Part shown: positions 42,634 through 51,329 of the stretch, in pieces
Layout: the number at the start of each line of letters is the position of its first letter
Numbering within the stretch: the first letter of the stretch is position 1
Source: JBAZZQ01 sp041658725
Lineage (GTDB): Bacteria; Planctomycetota; Phycisphaerae; JAAYCJ01
Length of the DNA stretch: 52,975 bases
NCBI GenBank assembly: GCA_041658725.1
Contig: JBAZZQ010000024.1
Span: 1 to 52,975 of the forward strand
Direction: 5' to 3'
Notes under the pieces: generated by a model
Databases searched by the model: none
What the model saw: the letters and a program-made list of their open reading frames with translations, nothing else
What the model was told of the DNA's origin: nothing
Made by a program: the position numbers and the translations under genes

Positions 42634-43290
42634 ATGGATACTAACGCGCAGGTTATTATGGTGCTTAAATTGGCTCTGAATATTGCCCCGCCTGCGTTGT
42701 ATTTTGTAATTCTGGGGCTGGTCAATAGTCAATCCCGTCCGCATATAATTTCCGCGAGAAACGACTGGCTGGCGTTGATTATTGTCTTTTGCCCCATTCT
42801 GCTTTATCCCGCGATTTGGCTGGCCACGGGTGGTCATTATCTGGCGGGTATTCTCGCTTTGGCCCTGGCGGGAATGGTTATTTATTTTTCCCTGCCGAAA
42901 CCGCAAAGCGGATGGGTCATTTATAACTGCTCTCGTTTTCGCCTGCAAAGATCGCTTTTTTCCGCGTTGACCGCCGGCGGGCTGGATTATGAAATGGTCA
43001 ATTCGCAATTGATCCATTTGCCGAAGCATCACGTTGATCTGCGACTCTCGTCGCTTCCCTTGCTTAAAAATACTACGATAAACGTTGTTTCCTCCCGGCC
43101 GAGGGATCATTTGATCGACCAACTTGGAAAAAATCTCCGTCATCAACTGGACCAGGTGGAAAATGCCGTTAATCCGTCCGGTCCCGCCTTGCTCATTACC
43201 GGAACCTCCATGCTGATCCTTCCTTTACTCATGATGGTTCGCCACATGGATGCTTTTGTCCGCGTTGTCTGCGATCTGTGGCCGGTTTAA
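42634..43290 (+). CDS. Polytopic membrane protein of unknown function
   Basis: A 218-residue protein with three or four predicted membrane segments: about 8-28 (VLKLALNIAPPALYFVILGL), 45-68, 70-85 (AGILALALAGMVIYFSL), and a last one near 188-203 (ALLITGTSMLILPLLMM). The middle part (90-175) is soluble and strand-rich. GAGGAG lies rather far (about 14 nt) upstream of the ATG. I recognise no family. It overlaps neither neighbour but the methyltransferase begins 5 nt after its stop, so the two may be coexpressed. Confidence 0.6.
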   Translation: MDTNAQVIMVLKLALNIAPPALYFVILGLVNSQSRPHIISARNDWLALIIVFCPILLYPAIWLATGGHYLAGILALALAGMVIYFSLPKPQSGWVIYNCSRFRLQRSLFSALTAGGLDYEMVNSQLIHLPKHHVDLRLSSLPLLKNTTINVVSSRPRDHLIDQLGKNLRHQLDQVENAVNPSGPALLITGTSMLILPLLMMVRHMDAFVRVVCDLWPV

Positions 43291-43294
43291 CCCT

Positions 43295-44146
43295 ATGACA
43301 AATATTATCGTTATCGATCACCCCTGTAAGCTTGATTTTACCAAACCGCAGAATTATCTGGTCCGTGCCGACTGTCTCGACTTGCTTGAAAAATTACCGG
43401 ATCAGTCGCTGGACCTTGTTTATATCGACCCGCCGTTCTGCACGCAAAGTCAGCGCAGCCGCACCCATACCGACCACCAATATCCCGATTACTGGCCGGG
43501 CGGACTTCGTGAATATCTGACTTTTCTCACCCTGCGAATCACGCAAATTCACCGCGTTTTAAAAACCACCGGATCGCTTTTCATCCATCTCGATTATCGG
43601 TCAGTTCATTATGTGAAAATCGAGCTGGATCGTATTTTCGGTGAGCAGAATTTTCTTAATGAGATCATTTGGTCCTATCGCACGGGCGGTCTTTCAAAAA
43701 AGTGGTTTGCGCGAAAACATCAATCCATCCTGGCCTACGCTAAACAGGCGGGTCAACATAAATTTCACCCGATCCGCACCGGAAAATACCGCACTGATGG
43801 TTTGAATTACGACGAAACCGGTCGGCCTTACAAATCCACGAAAAAAGGGCGTCTGTATTTTAATCCGGATGGTCCCACCCTGACCGATGTCTGGGAGATT
43901 CCGTTCCTGAGCACGGTGGGGTTGGAGCGGACGGGTTACCCGGATCAAAAGCCTCTGGCGCTTCTGGAACGAATTATCCAGGCCGCCTCGGACGAAGGCG
44001 ACCGTGTAGCTGACTTTTTTGCCGGGTCCGGCACGACCGCGGTAGCGGCCGACAAATTAAATCGCCCCTGGCTTGCCGTTGACAACAACCCCACCGCTAT
44101 CGAAATCATTAAAAAAAGATTATCCAGCGTAAAATCTCTTTTTTGA
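43295..44146 (+). CDS. DNA methyltransferase, beta-class (N6-adenine or N4-cytosine)
   Basis: A 283-residue enzyme. The catalytic motif IV comes first (LVYIDPPFCTQ, about residue 52), the SAM-binding motif I last (RVADFFAGSGTTAVAADKL, about residue 247): this order defines the beta class. DPPF could methylate adenine N6 or cytosine N4. The target-recognition region is the middle segment (about 120-220, with WSYRTGGLSKKWF). No restriction endonuclease is adjacent, so it is an orphan or regulatory methyltransferase. The recognition sequence is not deducible. Confidence 0.88.
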   Translation: MTNIIVIDHPCKLDFTKPQNYLVRADCLDLLEKLPDQSLDLVYIDPPFCTQSQRSRTHTDHQYPDYWPGGLREYLTFLTLRITQIHRVLKTTGSLFIHLDYRSVHYVKIELDRIFGEQNFLNEIIWSYRTGGLSKKWFARKHQSILAYAKQAGQHKFHPIRTGKYRTDGLNYDETGRPYKSTKKGRLYFNPDGPTLTDVWEIPFLSTVGLERTGYPDQKPLALLERIIQAASDEGDRVADFFAGSGTTAVAADKLNRPWLAVDNNPTAIEIIKKRLSSVKSLF

Positions 44147-44173
44147 AGTATATGCTAAAAGTCCAATATTTTC

Positions 44174-44262
44174 GGGTGGCATGGCTTCGCGTCTTCGCTA
44201 AGCCATGTTCTGGTAAGCCCATAAAGACATGCTTTAGCGAAGACGCGAAAGCATGCCACCCA
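44174..44262. repeat. Two-hairpin palindromic element, copy 2 (opposite orientation)
   Basis: An 89-bp element nearly identical to the reverse complement of the element at 38135-38224, with the same terminal GGGTGGCATG/CATGCCACCC and the same two hairpins, so copy 2 runs opposite. It lies between the methyltransferase stop and the stop of the convergent PA14 protein, where a bidirectional terminator would be useful. Confidence 0.85.
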
Positions 44263-44279
44263 GAGGTGAAAGGCTGTAT

Positions 44280-46262
44280 TTAGCGATTACTTGCCGCAAC
44301 GCTTTCTTTCTGCATTTGCCGGGCGTAGAAGCCAAAGGGATCAATTCCCTGAATAATTTTCACCAACAGCTTCGCCTGGGTAAGATGTTTCTGGGCTACC
44401 AATAATCGATATCGCAGCAGACAACTGTATCCGCCCAGTCGCTCGGTCGGACATTCCCACTGCCAGCGGTCGAGGAGTTTCCGGGCTTCGGTGTATTCGC
44501 CTCGCCGAAGATAATCTTCCACCGCCGTCACGTAACCGCCGCTATGTGAAAATTCACCGCTTTTATCCGTTCCCGCCTCGGCCTGCCTATAAAACTTCTC
44601 GGCTGATTCTCGATTTCCTAGAAACCTGTATAAATCGCCCCAGGCGATGGATAAAAATTTGTCCATCGTGTCCGCCGGTTGTGTGCTTTGTCCGACGCAC
44701 GATTTTAAAAGCTCTTCAGTCTTTTTTTCTTCTCCCAACGTATTGATGTACATACTCGCGGTCTGGGCTGCTAATTGTCGGTAGGAGGGAGTCCAGGCAT
44801 CCAATCGTTTTGTTGCCTTGTACAAAACATCCGCCGCCTGGGTGTAATTTCCTTCCCGTTCGACCATCAAAGCCGCCACTTTTTGGGCACAAATTACGAG
44901 TGGTTCTTTTTGTGCATCGCGGCCGCTGGTAATCACAGATCGACCGACCTGAATGGCCTTGTCCGGCTGATCGATGATTAGAAAATAATCCATGATCGTG
45001 ATCGCATCCGCCGTTGAAATCCTTGAAAATTGATAATTCGAAATGACGGATTCGAAATGGATCAATCGGTCAGGATCGGCTTTGGGATTTAGGCGATTTG
45101 GGCCGATATAAATTCTATTCGTTATGTTGTCGGTGAGAGTTCCTTTCTTTACCTTCAATGTGATCGACGCCAAACCCTCTTTGAAAAAGACATGCTCCAC
45201 TCTGGCGCCATTGGCGGTCTGTCCGTCCCCGAAATCCCAGCGGTATTCCGTATCCTTGCTCTTCAGGGGTTCTTCTGCCGTAAATGAATATCCATACAGG
45301 GGTGTAACTACCGATTTGTTTTCCATGCTAGCACAACCTGTCTGCCGCAGAGTAAAATCAGCAACAAGTTCGTTGTGTTTTTTCTCCAGCGGTCCAAGTT
45401 GCCCTCGGCTGATCGGGACGAAGTGGCCCGCTTCGAGTATGCGAAATGTACTGCTTCCGGGGGGTGACCAGGCGGCCACCGCTCCGCCGTGGCTTGACAG
45501 GTTCACATGATAAAACGCCAGTTTGTGCAGCCCCGCCTTTAAATCGATTTTTCCCTGATGTCGAACATCCCCCACCCAGCCGTGCCGTCCCGGCCATTCT
45601 ACCACCAGCTTGTCGTCGATGTATAACGCGCTTCCATCAAAACTGCTGATCGTGAAAGTGTAAGTTCCACCCTGCCGGCAATGAAGGTATCCGGTATACA
45701 GATTGCAGGTCGGCTCATCCGGACCGAAAATGTTTCCACCGATGAACATTGACGGGATGTATGCCCGTCCAATCGGTGGTGACGATTGCGCGGTTTGAAT
45801 CGTTGATTTAATCGCCTCCGGGGTTCCAAGTGGTCCGCCCGCATATTTCCAGGTCTCCAGAAGTAATCCGCCTTGTGGCCGCCAGTTGTTCTTTTCCGCC
45901 TTCGCCTTGGGATTACCGTAGTAGATAAAATACCGTTGCCTGGTTATCCCTTTGACGTCGAACACCATGCGTACCAGATCGCCCGGACCCATCGACAGGA
46001 TGAAAAACTTTACCGGCCGGCCGTCCAATCCCGTTACCCGGATGTCCGAACCATCCGGTTTGCACTCGCCACCCGACAAAAAAGTTACCGTGCATCCTTC
46101 ACGGCCTGCTCGATTCGATTTTTCTTCGCTCGCGTTTTTTTCCGGTTGGACGATCACCGTTCGGCGGAGTGACCAATGAGGGTTCCACCAGTTCTGACCG
46201 TGTACCGGTGATACCCCAATTACGCCAATCGCCAAAATAGTTAAAAACAGACCTTTACTCAT
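44280..46262 (-). CDS. Secreted multidomain protein: PA14, PKD and TPR-like repeats
   Basis: A 660-residue protein with signal peptide MSKGLFLTILAIGVIGVSP. Residues about 170-270 form a PA14-type carbohydrate-binding domain (LHCRQGGTYTFTISSFDGSA, LYIDDKLVVEW). A PKD domain follows (YRWDFGDGQTANGARVEHVF, about 330-375). The C-terminal ~250 residues are helical TPR-like repeats (ADAITIMDYFLIIDQPDKAI) with successive 'LEAE'-like helices. Domain order suggests a surface or periplasmic scaffold that binds a glycan and recruits partners. It is unusual in combining PA14 with TPR. Function unknown. Confidence 0.8.
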   Translation of the reverse strand: MSKGLFLTILAIGVIGVSPVHGQNWWNPHWSLRRTVIVQPEKNASEEKSNRAGREGCTVTFLSGGECKPDGSDIRVTGLDGRPVKFFILSMGPGDLVRMVFDVKGITRQRYFIYYGNPKAKAEKNNWRPQGGLLLETWKYAGGPLGTPEAIKSTIQTAQSSPPIGRAYIPSMFIGGNIFGPDEPTCNLYTGYLHCRQGGTYTFTISSFDGSALYIDDKLVVEWPGRHGWVGDVRHQGKIDLKAGLHKLAFYHVNLSSHGGAVAAWSPPGSSTFRILEAGHFVPISRGQLGPLEKKHNELVADFTLRQTGCASMENKSVVTPLYGYSFTAEEPLKSKDTEYRWDFGDGQTANGARVEHVFFKEGLASITLKVKKGTLTDNITNRIYIGPNRLNPKADPDRLIHFESVISNYQFSRISTADAITIMDYFLIIDQPDKAIQVGRSVITSGRDAQKEPLVICAQKVAALMVEREGNYTQAADVLYKATKRLDAWTPSYRQLAAQTASMYINTLGEEKKTEELLKSCVGQSTQPADTMDKFLSIAWGDLYRFLGNRESAEKFYRQAEAGTDKSGEFSHSGGYVTAVEDYLRRGEYTEARKLLDRWQWECPTERLGGYSCLLRYRLLVAQKHLTQAKLLVKIIQGIDPFGFYARQMQKESVAASNR

Positions 46263-46288
46263 AACTTTGCTATACTTATCTTACTGGT

Positions 46289-46864
46289 ATGTCCAAAATA
46301 GATGCAATCATTTTTGATCTCGACGGCACACTCACTGAGCCGATTCTCGATTTCGATCAAATCCGGAGCCAGATCGGAATCGAACGCGGACCGGTCTGGG
46401 AAACCATTCTTCAGATGTCGCCCGAAGCCCGACAAAAGGCTGAAAGCGTTTTGCTTGAACATGAATTATACGCCGCCAGAAATTGTAAACTGCAACCCCA
46501 CACGTTGGAATTGCTTGGCGAGCTTCGTAATCGCTCAATGGGACTCGCTATTCTTACACGTAATTGCCGGGCCTCATGGGAAATTGTCCGTGACCGGTTT
46601 AATCTTGGCATTCAACAGGTTTACGCCCGGGAGGACGGACCTGTTAAGCCCGATCCGACCGCTGTTATAGAGCTTGCCCGGCAGATGAACGTTGAACTCG
46701 GTCGTACGCTTGTGGTCGGTGATTACTTGTTTGATATTCAGGCCGGCAAGAACGCCGGTACTCTTACCGCGTTGCTCGTTAACCATGGTTTAGTTCCTGA
46801 TTATTCCCACATCGCCGATTACGTAATCCACGACCTGCTCGAAATCCTGGCCGTCATCGATTAG
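46289..46864 (+). CDS. HAD-superfamily phosphatase
   Basis: A 191-residue haloacid dehalogenase-fold hydrolase. Motif I is IIFDLDGTLTE with nucleophile Asp, motif II is LAILTRNC, and motif III/IV lie in KPDPTAVIE and VVGDYLFDIQAGKNAG. The cap is short and helical (C1-type), so it resembles phosphoglycolate or pyrophosphate phosphatases (Gph/PpaX type). Substrate not determined. It is divergent from the PA14 protein and 55 bp upstream of ispF on the same strand. Confidence 0.85.
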   Translation: MSKIDAIIFDLDGTLTEPILDFDQIRSQIGIERGPVWETILQMSPEARQKAESVLLEHELYAARNCKLQPHTLELLGELRNRSMGLAILTRNCRASWEIVRDRFNLGIQQVYAREDGPVKPDPTAVIELARQMNVELGRTLVVGDYLFDIQAGKNAGTLTALLVNHGLVPDYSHIADYVIHDLLEILAVID

Positions 46865-46919
46865 ATTGCTTACCCCGCGGGTATTTGATATCTTTATAGT
46901 ATTAATTTGGAGACCGTAT

Positions 46920-47393
46920 ATGCGAACAGGGATCGGATATGACATTCATCGACTGGTTCCCGGCAGGATGTTGATCCTGGGCGGGGTGAAGATCGACTAT
47001 CATCTGGGTTTTCTTGCCCATAGCGACGGCGATGTGGTTATTCATGCCATCATTGACTCCTTGCTCGGAGCGTGCTGTCTGGGCGATATCGGGGAATTTT
47101 TTCCCGATACAGATCCTGCTTACAAAGACTCTGACAGCGGAAAATTGCTTATTCAGGTTATCAATTTAATATCCGAGAAGGGTTTCACGATTGAGCATGT
47201 TGATGTTATAATTCACGCGGAAAGGCCGAAGCTTAGTGGTCATAAATTGATGATTCGCGAAAAGTTGGCTCAATTGATGAAAATCGGGTTGGATCGCATT
47301 AATCTCAAAGCCAAGACCAACGAAGGGTTGGATGCGGTGGGCGAAGGTCATGCCATCGCCGCCTGGGTTGTGGCGACTGTTGCTAAAAATTAA
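46920..47393 (+). CDS. ispF: 2-C-methyl-D-erythritol 2,4-cyclodiphosphate synthase
   Basis: A 157-residue protein of the non-mevalonate isoprenoid pathway. It starts at ATG 46920 with GGAG 7 nt upstream, giving MRTGIGYDIHRLVPG; metal-binding Asp8 and His10 lie in YDIHRL, and a third His in LAHSDGDVVIHA. The block NLKAKTNEGLDAVGEGHAIA is diagnostic. Length is typical. cysS follows 18 bp later, so the two are co-transcribed. Confidence 0.95.
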   Translation: MRTGIGYDIHRLVPGRMLILGGVKIDYHLGFLAHSDGDVVIHAIIDSLLGACCLGDIGEFFPDTDPAYKDSDSGKLLIQVINLISEKGFTIEHVDVIIHAERPKLSGHKLMIREKLAQLMKIGLDRINLKAKTNEGLDAVGEGHAIAAWVVATVAKN

Positions 47394-47411
47394 AAGGACG
47401 AGAGGATTTTG

Positions 47412-48890
47412 ATGGCCATAAAAGTTTACAATACTCTGAAACGAGAAAAAGAGGGATTTGTTCCGGTAAAAGTAGGGGAGGTCGGTATATATCTATGCGG
47501 ACCGACCGTCTATAAACCGTCGCACATTGGCCACGCCGTCGGTCCGGTTATTTTCGACGCCATTCGCCGGTGGCTTGAATTTCGTAATTTTAAAGTTACG
47601 ATGGTCGTCAATATTACCGACGTTGACGACAAGATCATCGACGAAGCCAACCGTCAGGGGCGGACGATGCAAGACCTCGCCGAAGAAATCGCCGCCGATT
47701 ATTTCCAGGCCATGGAAAAACTCAACGTTCGCAAGCCGGACATCATTCCCAAAGCCACCGAACATATTCCGGAAATCATCGCCTTGATCCAACGATTGAT
47801 CGAAAAGGACGTTGCATACGCGGTCAAAGGCGACGTTTATTTTGATGTCAGTAAATTCCCAGCCTACGGCAAGCTCTCCAATCGGTCCGTCGAGGAGCAG
47901 GAGGCAGGCAAGCGTGATCTGAAATCTTCGGACGATAAGCGCCATTCGTGGGATTTTGCGCTCTGGAAAGCAGCCAAACCTGGTGAGCCGGCTTGGGAAT
48001 CGCCCTGGGGCAAAGGCCGGCCTGGGTGGCACATCGAATGCTCCGCCATGTCCATGAAATATTTCGGTGAGACCTTCGACATTCACGGCGGGGGGATGGA
48101 CCTGATTTTTCCACATCACGAAAACGAAATCGCTCAATCCGAAGCCGCCACCGGAAAACCGTTCGTCAAATACTGGCTTCACAATGGCCTGACGCGGGTC
48201 AATACCAAAAAAATGTCCAAGAGCCTCGGAAATATTCGGGTTCTTAGCGAACTTTTGCAGCAGTATCCAGGCGAGGTCATCCGGTTTTTTATCCTCAGTA
48301 CCCATTACCGCCGACCCATCGATTTTTCAGATGAGGAAATTGTCAAAGTGGCCAAGGGTTTGCAGACCTTTTACCGTCTTTTTGATCGTGTTCGACAAAT
48401 AACCGGTCATGATCCATTTAAGTGGATTAGTCGTGGTGATCTTGGTCTCGGCCAAGCATTACAATCAGCAAATGTATTTTGTGCTTTATGGACTAATGCT
48501 AAAGAGAACTTTTCACTTGCTATGGATAACGATTTCAACACCGCCGACGCCATTGCCGCTCTCTATGGACTGGCAAATGCCGCCAATCATTTTATCGAGG
48601 AAGCAAACCTTACTTCGGATTCATCTGCAATTGATAAAGAAGTGTTGGTCATGGGGGCGAGCGTTATTATCAAAACTGCCAATTTGATTGGTTTGTTTGA
48701 AAATCCCCCAGAAGAAAAATTTACTGATCAGACGACGGATGATTTGATTAAACTTTTAATCGACGTTCGCAACGCAGCGCGGGCGCAAAAGCAATTTACC
48801 ATATCGGATATGGTTCGTGATCGCTTGAAGGATTTGCATGTCCAGCTCAAGGACGGCAAGGACGGCACGACGTGGGAAACAATCCCATGA
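47412..48890 (+). CDS. cysS: Cysteinyl-tRNA synthetase
   Basis: A 492-residue class I synthetase. HIGH appears as KPSHIGHAVGPVIFD, the zinc-site Cys in YLCGPTVYKPS, and KMSKS as NTKKMSKSLGNIR. A DALR/anticodon-binding C-terminal region is present. The ATG at 47412 has GAGAGG 6 nt upstream. It overlaps ruvC by ATGA. Confidence 0.95.
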   Translation: MAIKVYNTLKREKEGFVPVKVGEVGIYLCGPTVYKPSHIGHAVGPVIFDAIRRWLEFRNFKVTMVVNITDVDDKIIDEANRQGRTMQDLAEEIAADYFQAMEKLNVRKPDIIPKATEHIPEIIALIQRLIEKDVAYAVKGDVYFDVSKFPAYGKLSNRSVEEQEAGKRDLKSSDDKRHSWDFALWKAAKPGEPAWESPWGKGRPGWHIECSAMSMKYFGETFDIHGGGMDLIFPHHENEIAQSEAATGKPFVKYWLHNGLTRVNTKKMSKSLGNIRVLSELLQQYPGEVIRFFILSTHYRRPIDFSDEEIVKVAKGLQTFYRLFDRVRQITGHDPFKWISRGDLGLGQALQSANVFCALWTNAKENFSLAMDNDFNTADAIAALYGLANAANHFIEEANLTSDSSAIDKEVLVMGASVIIKTANLIGLFENPPEEKFTDQTTDDLIKLLIDVRNAARAQKQFTISDMVRDRLKDLHVQLKDGKDGTTWETIP

Positions 48891-49444
48891 TGATTTGCGG
48901 TTTGGACCCCGGTTTGCATCGGACGGGCTATGGGATCATCGAACCTGGGCCGAAGGGTGCGATCAAGATTATCGACGCAGGTCTGATTCGCACCGATGTT
49001 TCCGCACCACTGCCCGACCGGTTGATGCAACTTTACGATGAATTATCCCGGCTGTTCGATGAACATAAACTCGATTCTGTCGCGGTCGAAGAGTTATACA
49101 GCCACTATGCTCATCCTCGAACCGCCATCCTTATGGGTCATGCCCGTGGTGTGATTTTGCTGGCGGCCAGGCGAAAGAACCTTGCGATTATGAATCTTTC
49201 GGCGACTAAAATTAAAAAGGCTCTCACCGGTTCAGGCCATGCCGGTAAACTCCAAATTCAACGAGCGGTCCTGTCGAGATTGCATATCAAACCCGGCACA
49301 CAGGATATTCCCGCCGATGTTACCGACGCCTTGGCCATCGCCGTCTGTTGCCATGAGCATCTGCGATCGGGGTTGTGCCAAGATTTTCGAGCAATGCGAA
49401 CTCTAACGAGCCGCGACCGTGAGGGAGCGGGTAACGGAAAATAA
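48887..49444 (+). CDS. ruvC: Holliday junction resolvase RuvC (with repeat-derived C-terminus)
   Basis: A 185-residue protein starting at the ATG that overlaps the cysS stop. Catalytic residues are Asp in ICGLDPGLHRTGYG, Glu in AVEELYSHYAHPRTA, and Asp in PADVTDALAIAV. RuvC is usually about 160-175 residues; here the last ~13 residues (LTSRDREGAGNGK) are encoded by the left half of an intergenic palindrome. The core fold is complete, so the enzyme is probably active. No ruvA or ruvB follows. Confidence 0.93.
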   Translation: MMICGLDPGLHRTGYGIIEPGPKGAIKIIDAGLIRTDVSAPLPDRLMQLYDELSRLFDEHKLDSVAVEELYSHYAHPRTAILMGHARGVILLAARRKNLAIMNLSATKIKKALTGSGHAGKLQIQRAVLSRLHIKPGTQDIPADVTDALAIAVCCHEHLRSGLCQDFRAMRTLTSRDREGAGNGK

Positions 49445-49472
49445 TCACCCGCTCCCTTACGGTCGCGGCTCG
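49407..49472. repeat. Long palindrome at the 3' end of ruvC
   Basis: Two arms of 26 nt, 49407-49432 and 49447-49472, pair with a single mismatch; the left arm contains GCCGCGACCGTGAGGGAGC and the right its complement. The loop is 14 nt and holds the ruvC stop codon (49442-49444). Similar GCGACCGT-type palindromes are known as dispersed repeats in Planctomycetes. It could also end transcription. Confidence 0.8.
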
Positions 49473-49619
49473 AATATAGTTGATCTCGTCCGAAAATCTT
49501 GGCAGACTCAACCTCTTGTTGAAAGAAGAAAAACGTTGCAATGCAGTGAAAGAATGTTATTGTCTGAGTCTTAGCGATATTCTGATTTTCCAAAAGCCCT
49601 TCTTTAATAGGAGAAAGAA

Positions 49620-51329
49620 ATGCAGCTTGAGAAGTACGATCAGAGCCATCCCGTCAAACGCGGGGTTGATACGGGGCAGTTTTTAACGATCTTCGGAGTC
49701 TTTTTTGGTGTCCTCGTAATTTTTCTGTTCAGCTTCGTCTGGTTTGAGTGCCGGATCCAGGTGGACAAGGGCGAACTTGTTCCCCTCCTGAAAAAGACGG
49801 GCAAGAATATGACGAATGATATGGTGCTGGCTCCGTCGGAGGAATATCGCGGGCCCCAGATCGGGTTTCTCAAAGAAGGGCGGCATTTCAAGAATCCCTG
49901 GTACTACAGTTGGCCTGATAAGATGAACGCGCTTGAGGTGGAACCTGGGAAGATTATGGTTCTTGTGCGAAAATACGGCAAGGCGATCCCGCCGGAGCAG
50001 GTCGTGGCGATCAAGGACGACGAGAAGGGAATTCTCCGGCAGGTGTATGCCCCCGGACGATATTACATCAGCGAATGGGAGTACGATCATTACTTTTACG
50101 ATATGGTGAAGATCGAGCCGGGGCGCATGGGGATCGTTACGCTGCTGGTTGGTAACGAGGCCCGGGACTCGAATGTGTTCGTGGTCAACAAGGGGGAACG
50201 CGGGACTCAGCCGTATCTTCTGCCGCCTGGAACGCATCCCGATTATTCCAATCCATTTGTTTTTAAAGTAACATCCATCGACGTTCGCAGTCAGAAATTT
50301 GAACTGGCGGGCAAGGACAGTTTTGCGTCGCTTTCACGGGACGGTGTGGATGTGAATTTTGAGGGAACGATCGAATGGGCTCCGGATATCAAGCGGCTGC
50401 CGGAAGTGTTTGTCAAGTTTGTGGATGAACAGGATCTGGAGGTCTCCGGTGGGATTAACAACCTTCAGAACAAGATTATTCTTCCTTACGCCCGTGCGTT
50501 TATCCGGACCGTGAGCGGGAAACACAAGGCGGTGGATTATATTACCGGGGACACGAAAATCGAAGTCCAAAACGATGTGGAGAAAAATCTGAGAGAATCA
50601 TGTGGAAACGTGGGGATAATCCTGCGAAGTTTCATTATCCGCAAGGCGGAACCGGATCAGAAGATTCGAAACCAATACGAGCGTCGGGAGATGGCGAAGC
50701 GTGAGATGGACCGGTATGAGAAAGAGATCGAGACACAAATCGGAACGGCCGTCATGGAAGGCGGAACCGCCAAGCTCGGTATGGATGGAAAAGCCCAGCT
50801 TAATGAATACGGCAAACCGATCATGGTCGGCAGCACGGCGAAGTTGGATAAGGATGGAAAGCCCCTGCGTCATGGAGGCCGGCTGGTTCAGATGATCGAG
50901 CAGCGACGAAAAGACCGGGAGGGAAAACTGGGCGAGGTCCGCCAGGGCATTGTCAAAGTTGTTCGCGAAGGGGAACAGTACTACCAGGTGGAGGTTACGA
51001 AGGCCCAAAAGAATTTAGCCATTGCCACGATTCAGCTTGAGGCGGCCAAGGACATGGCGGGAAAGGCCCGGGCCGATGGAATGGCCAAGGCGGCGGTAAT
51101 TGTGATGGAAAACAAGGCGAAGGCCGAGGGGATTAAGTCGAAGGTGGCTGCTTTTGGATCGGGTGATCGATACGCGGAGAATCAATTGATCGTCAAGATC
51201 GCTCCGGGAATAGCTGTGATCCTTTCCAATACGGATGGCCCGTTCGCCAGGTTGTTCGAGCGGTTTACGACGGTAAATTCTGCAACGGAAAAGAAGGCGC
51301 CAATCGTTAATACAGGAGAGAAAAAATGA
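49620..51329 (+). CDS. SPFH/prohibitin-like membrane protein (first of pair)
   Basis: A 569-residue protein with a single N-terminal membrane helix (about 22-42, FLTIFGVFFGVLVIFLFSFV) and a long SPFH/band-7 domain. The region about 350-500 is charged and helical, as in flotillins and prohibitins. Within it (about 380-425) two copies of a TAKL-x-x-DGK unit (GTAKLGMDGKAQ, STAKLDKDGKPL) occur, an odd insertion. It overlaps the second SPFH gene by ATGA (51326-51329), and both likely form a hetero-oligomeric membrane ring or microdomain scaffold. Ribosome site AGGAGAAAG. Confidence 0.85.
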   Translation: MQLEKYDQSHPVKRGVDTGQFLTIFGVFFGVLVIFLFSFVWFECRIQVDKGELVPLLKKTGKNMTNDMVLAPSEEYRGPQIGFLKEGRHFKNPWYYSWPDKMNALEVEPGKIMVLVRKYGKAIPPEQVVAIKDDEKGILRQVYAPGRYYISEWEYDHYFYDMVKIEPGRMGIVTLLVGNEARDSNVFVVNKGERGTQPYLLPPGTHPDYSNPFVFKVTSIDVRSQKFELAGKDSFASLSRDGVDVNFEGTIEWAPDIKRLPEVFVKFVDEQDLEVSGGINNLQNKIILPYARAFIRTVSGKHKAVDYITGDTKIEVQNDVEKNLRESCGNVGIILRSFIIRKAEPDQKIRNQYERREMAKREMDRYEKEIETQIGTAVMEGGTAKLGMDGKAQLNEYGKPIMVGSTAKLDKDGKPLRHGGRLVQMIEQRRKDREGKLGEVRQGIVKVVREGEQYYQVEVTKAQKNLAIATIQLEAAKDMAGKARADGMAKAAVIVMENKAKAEGIKSKVAAFGSGDRYAENQLIVKIAPGIAVILSNTDGPFARLFERFTTVNSATEKKAPIVNTGEKK

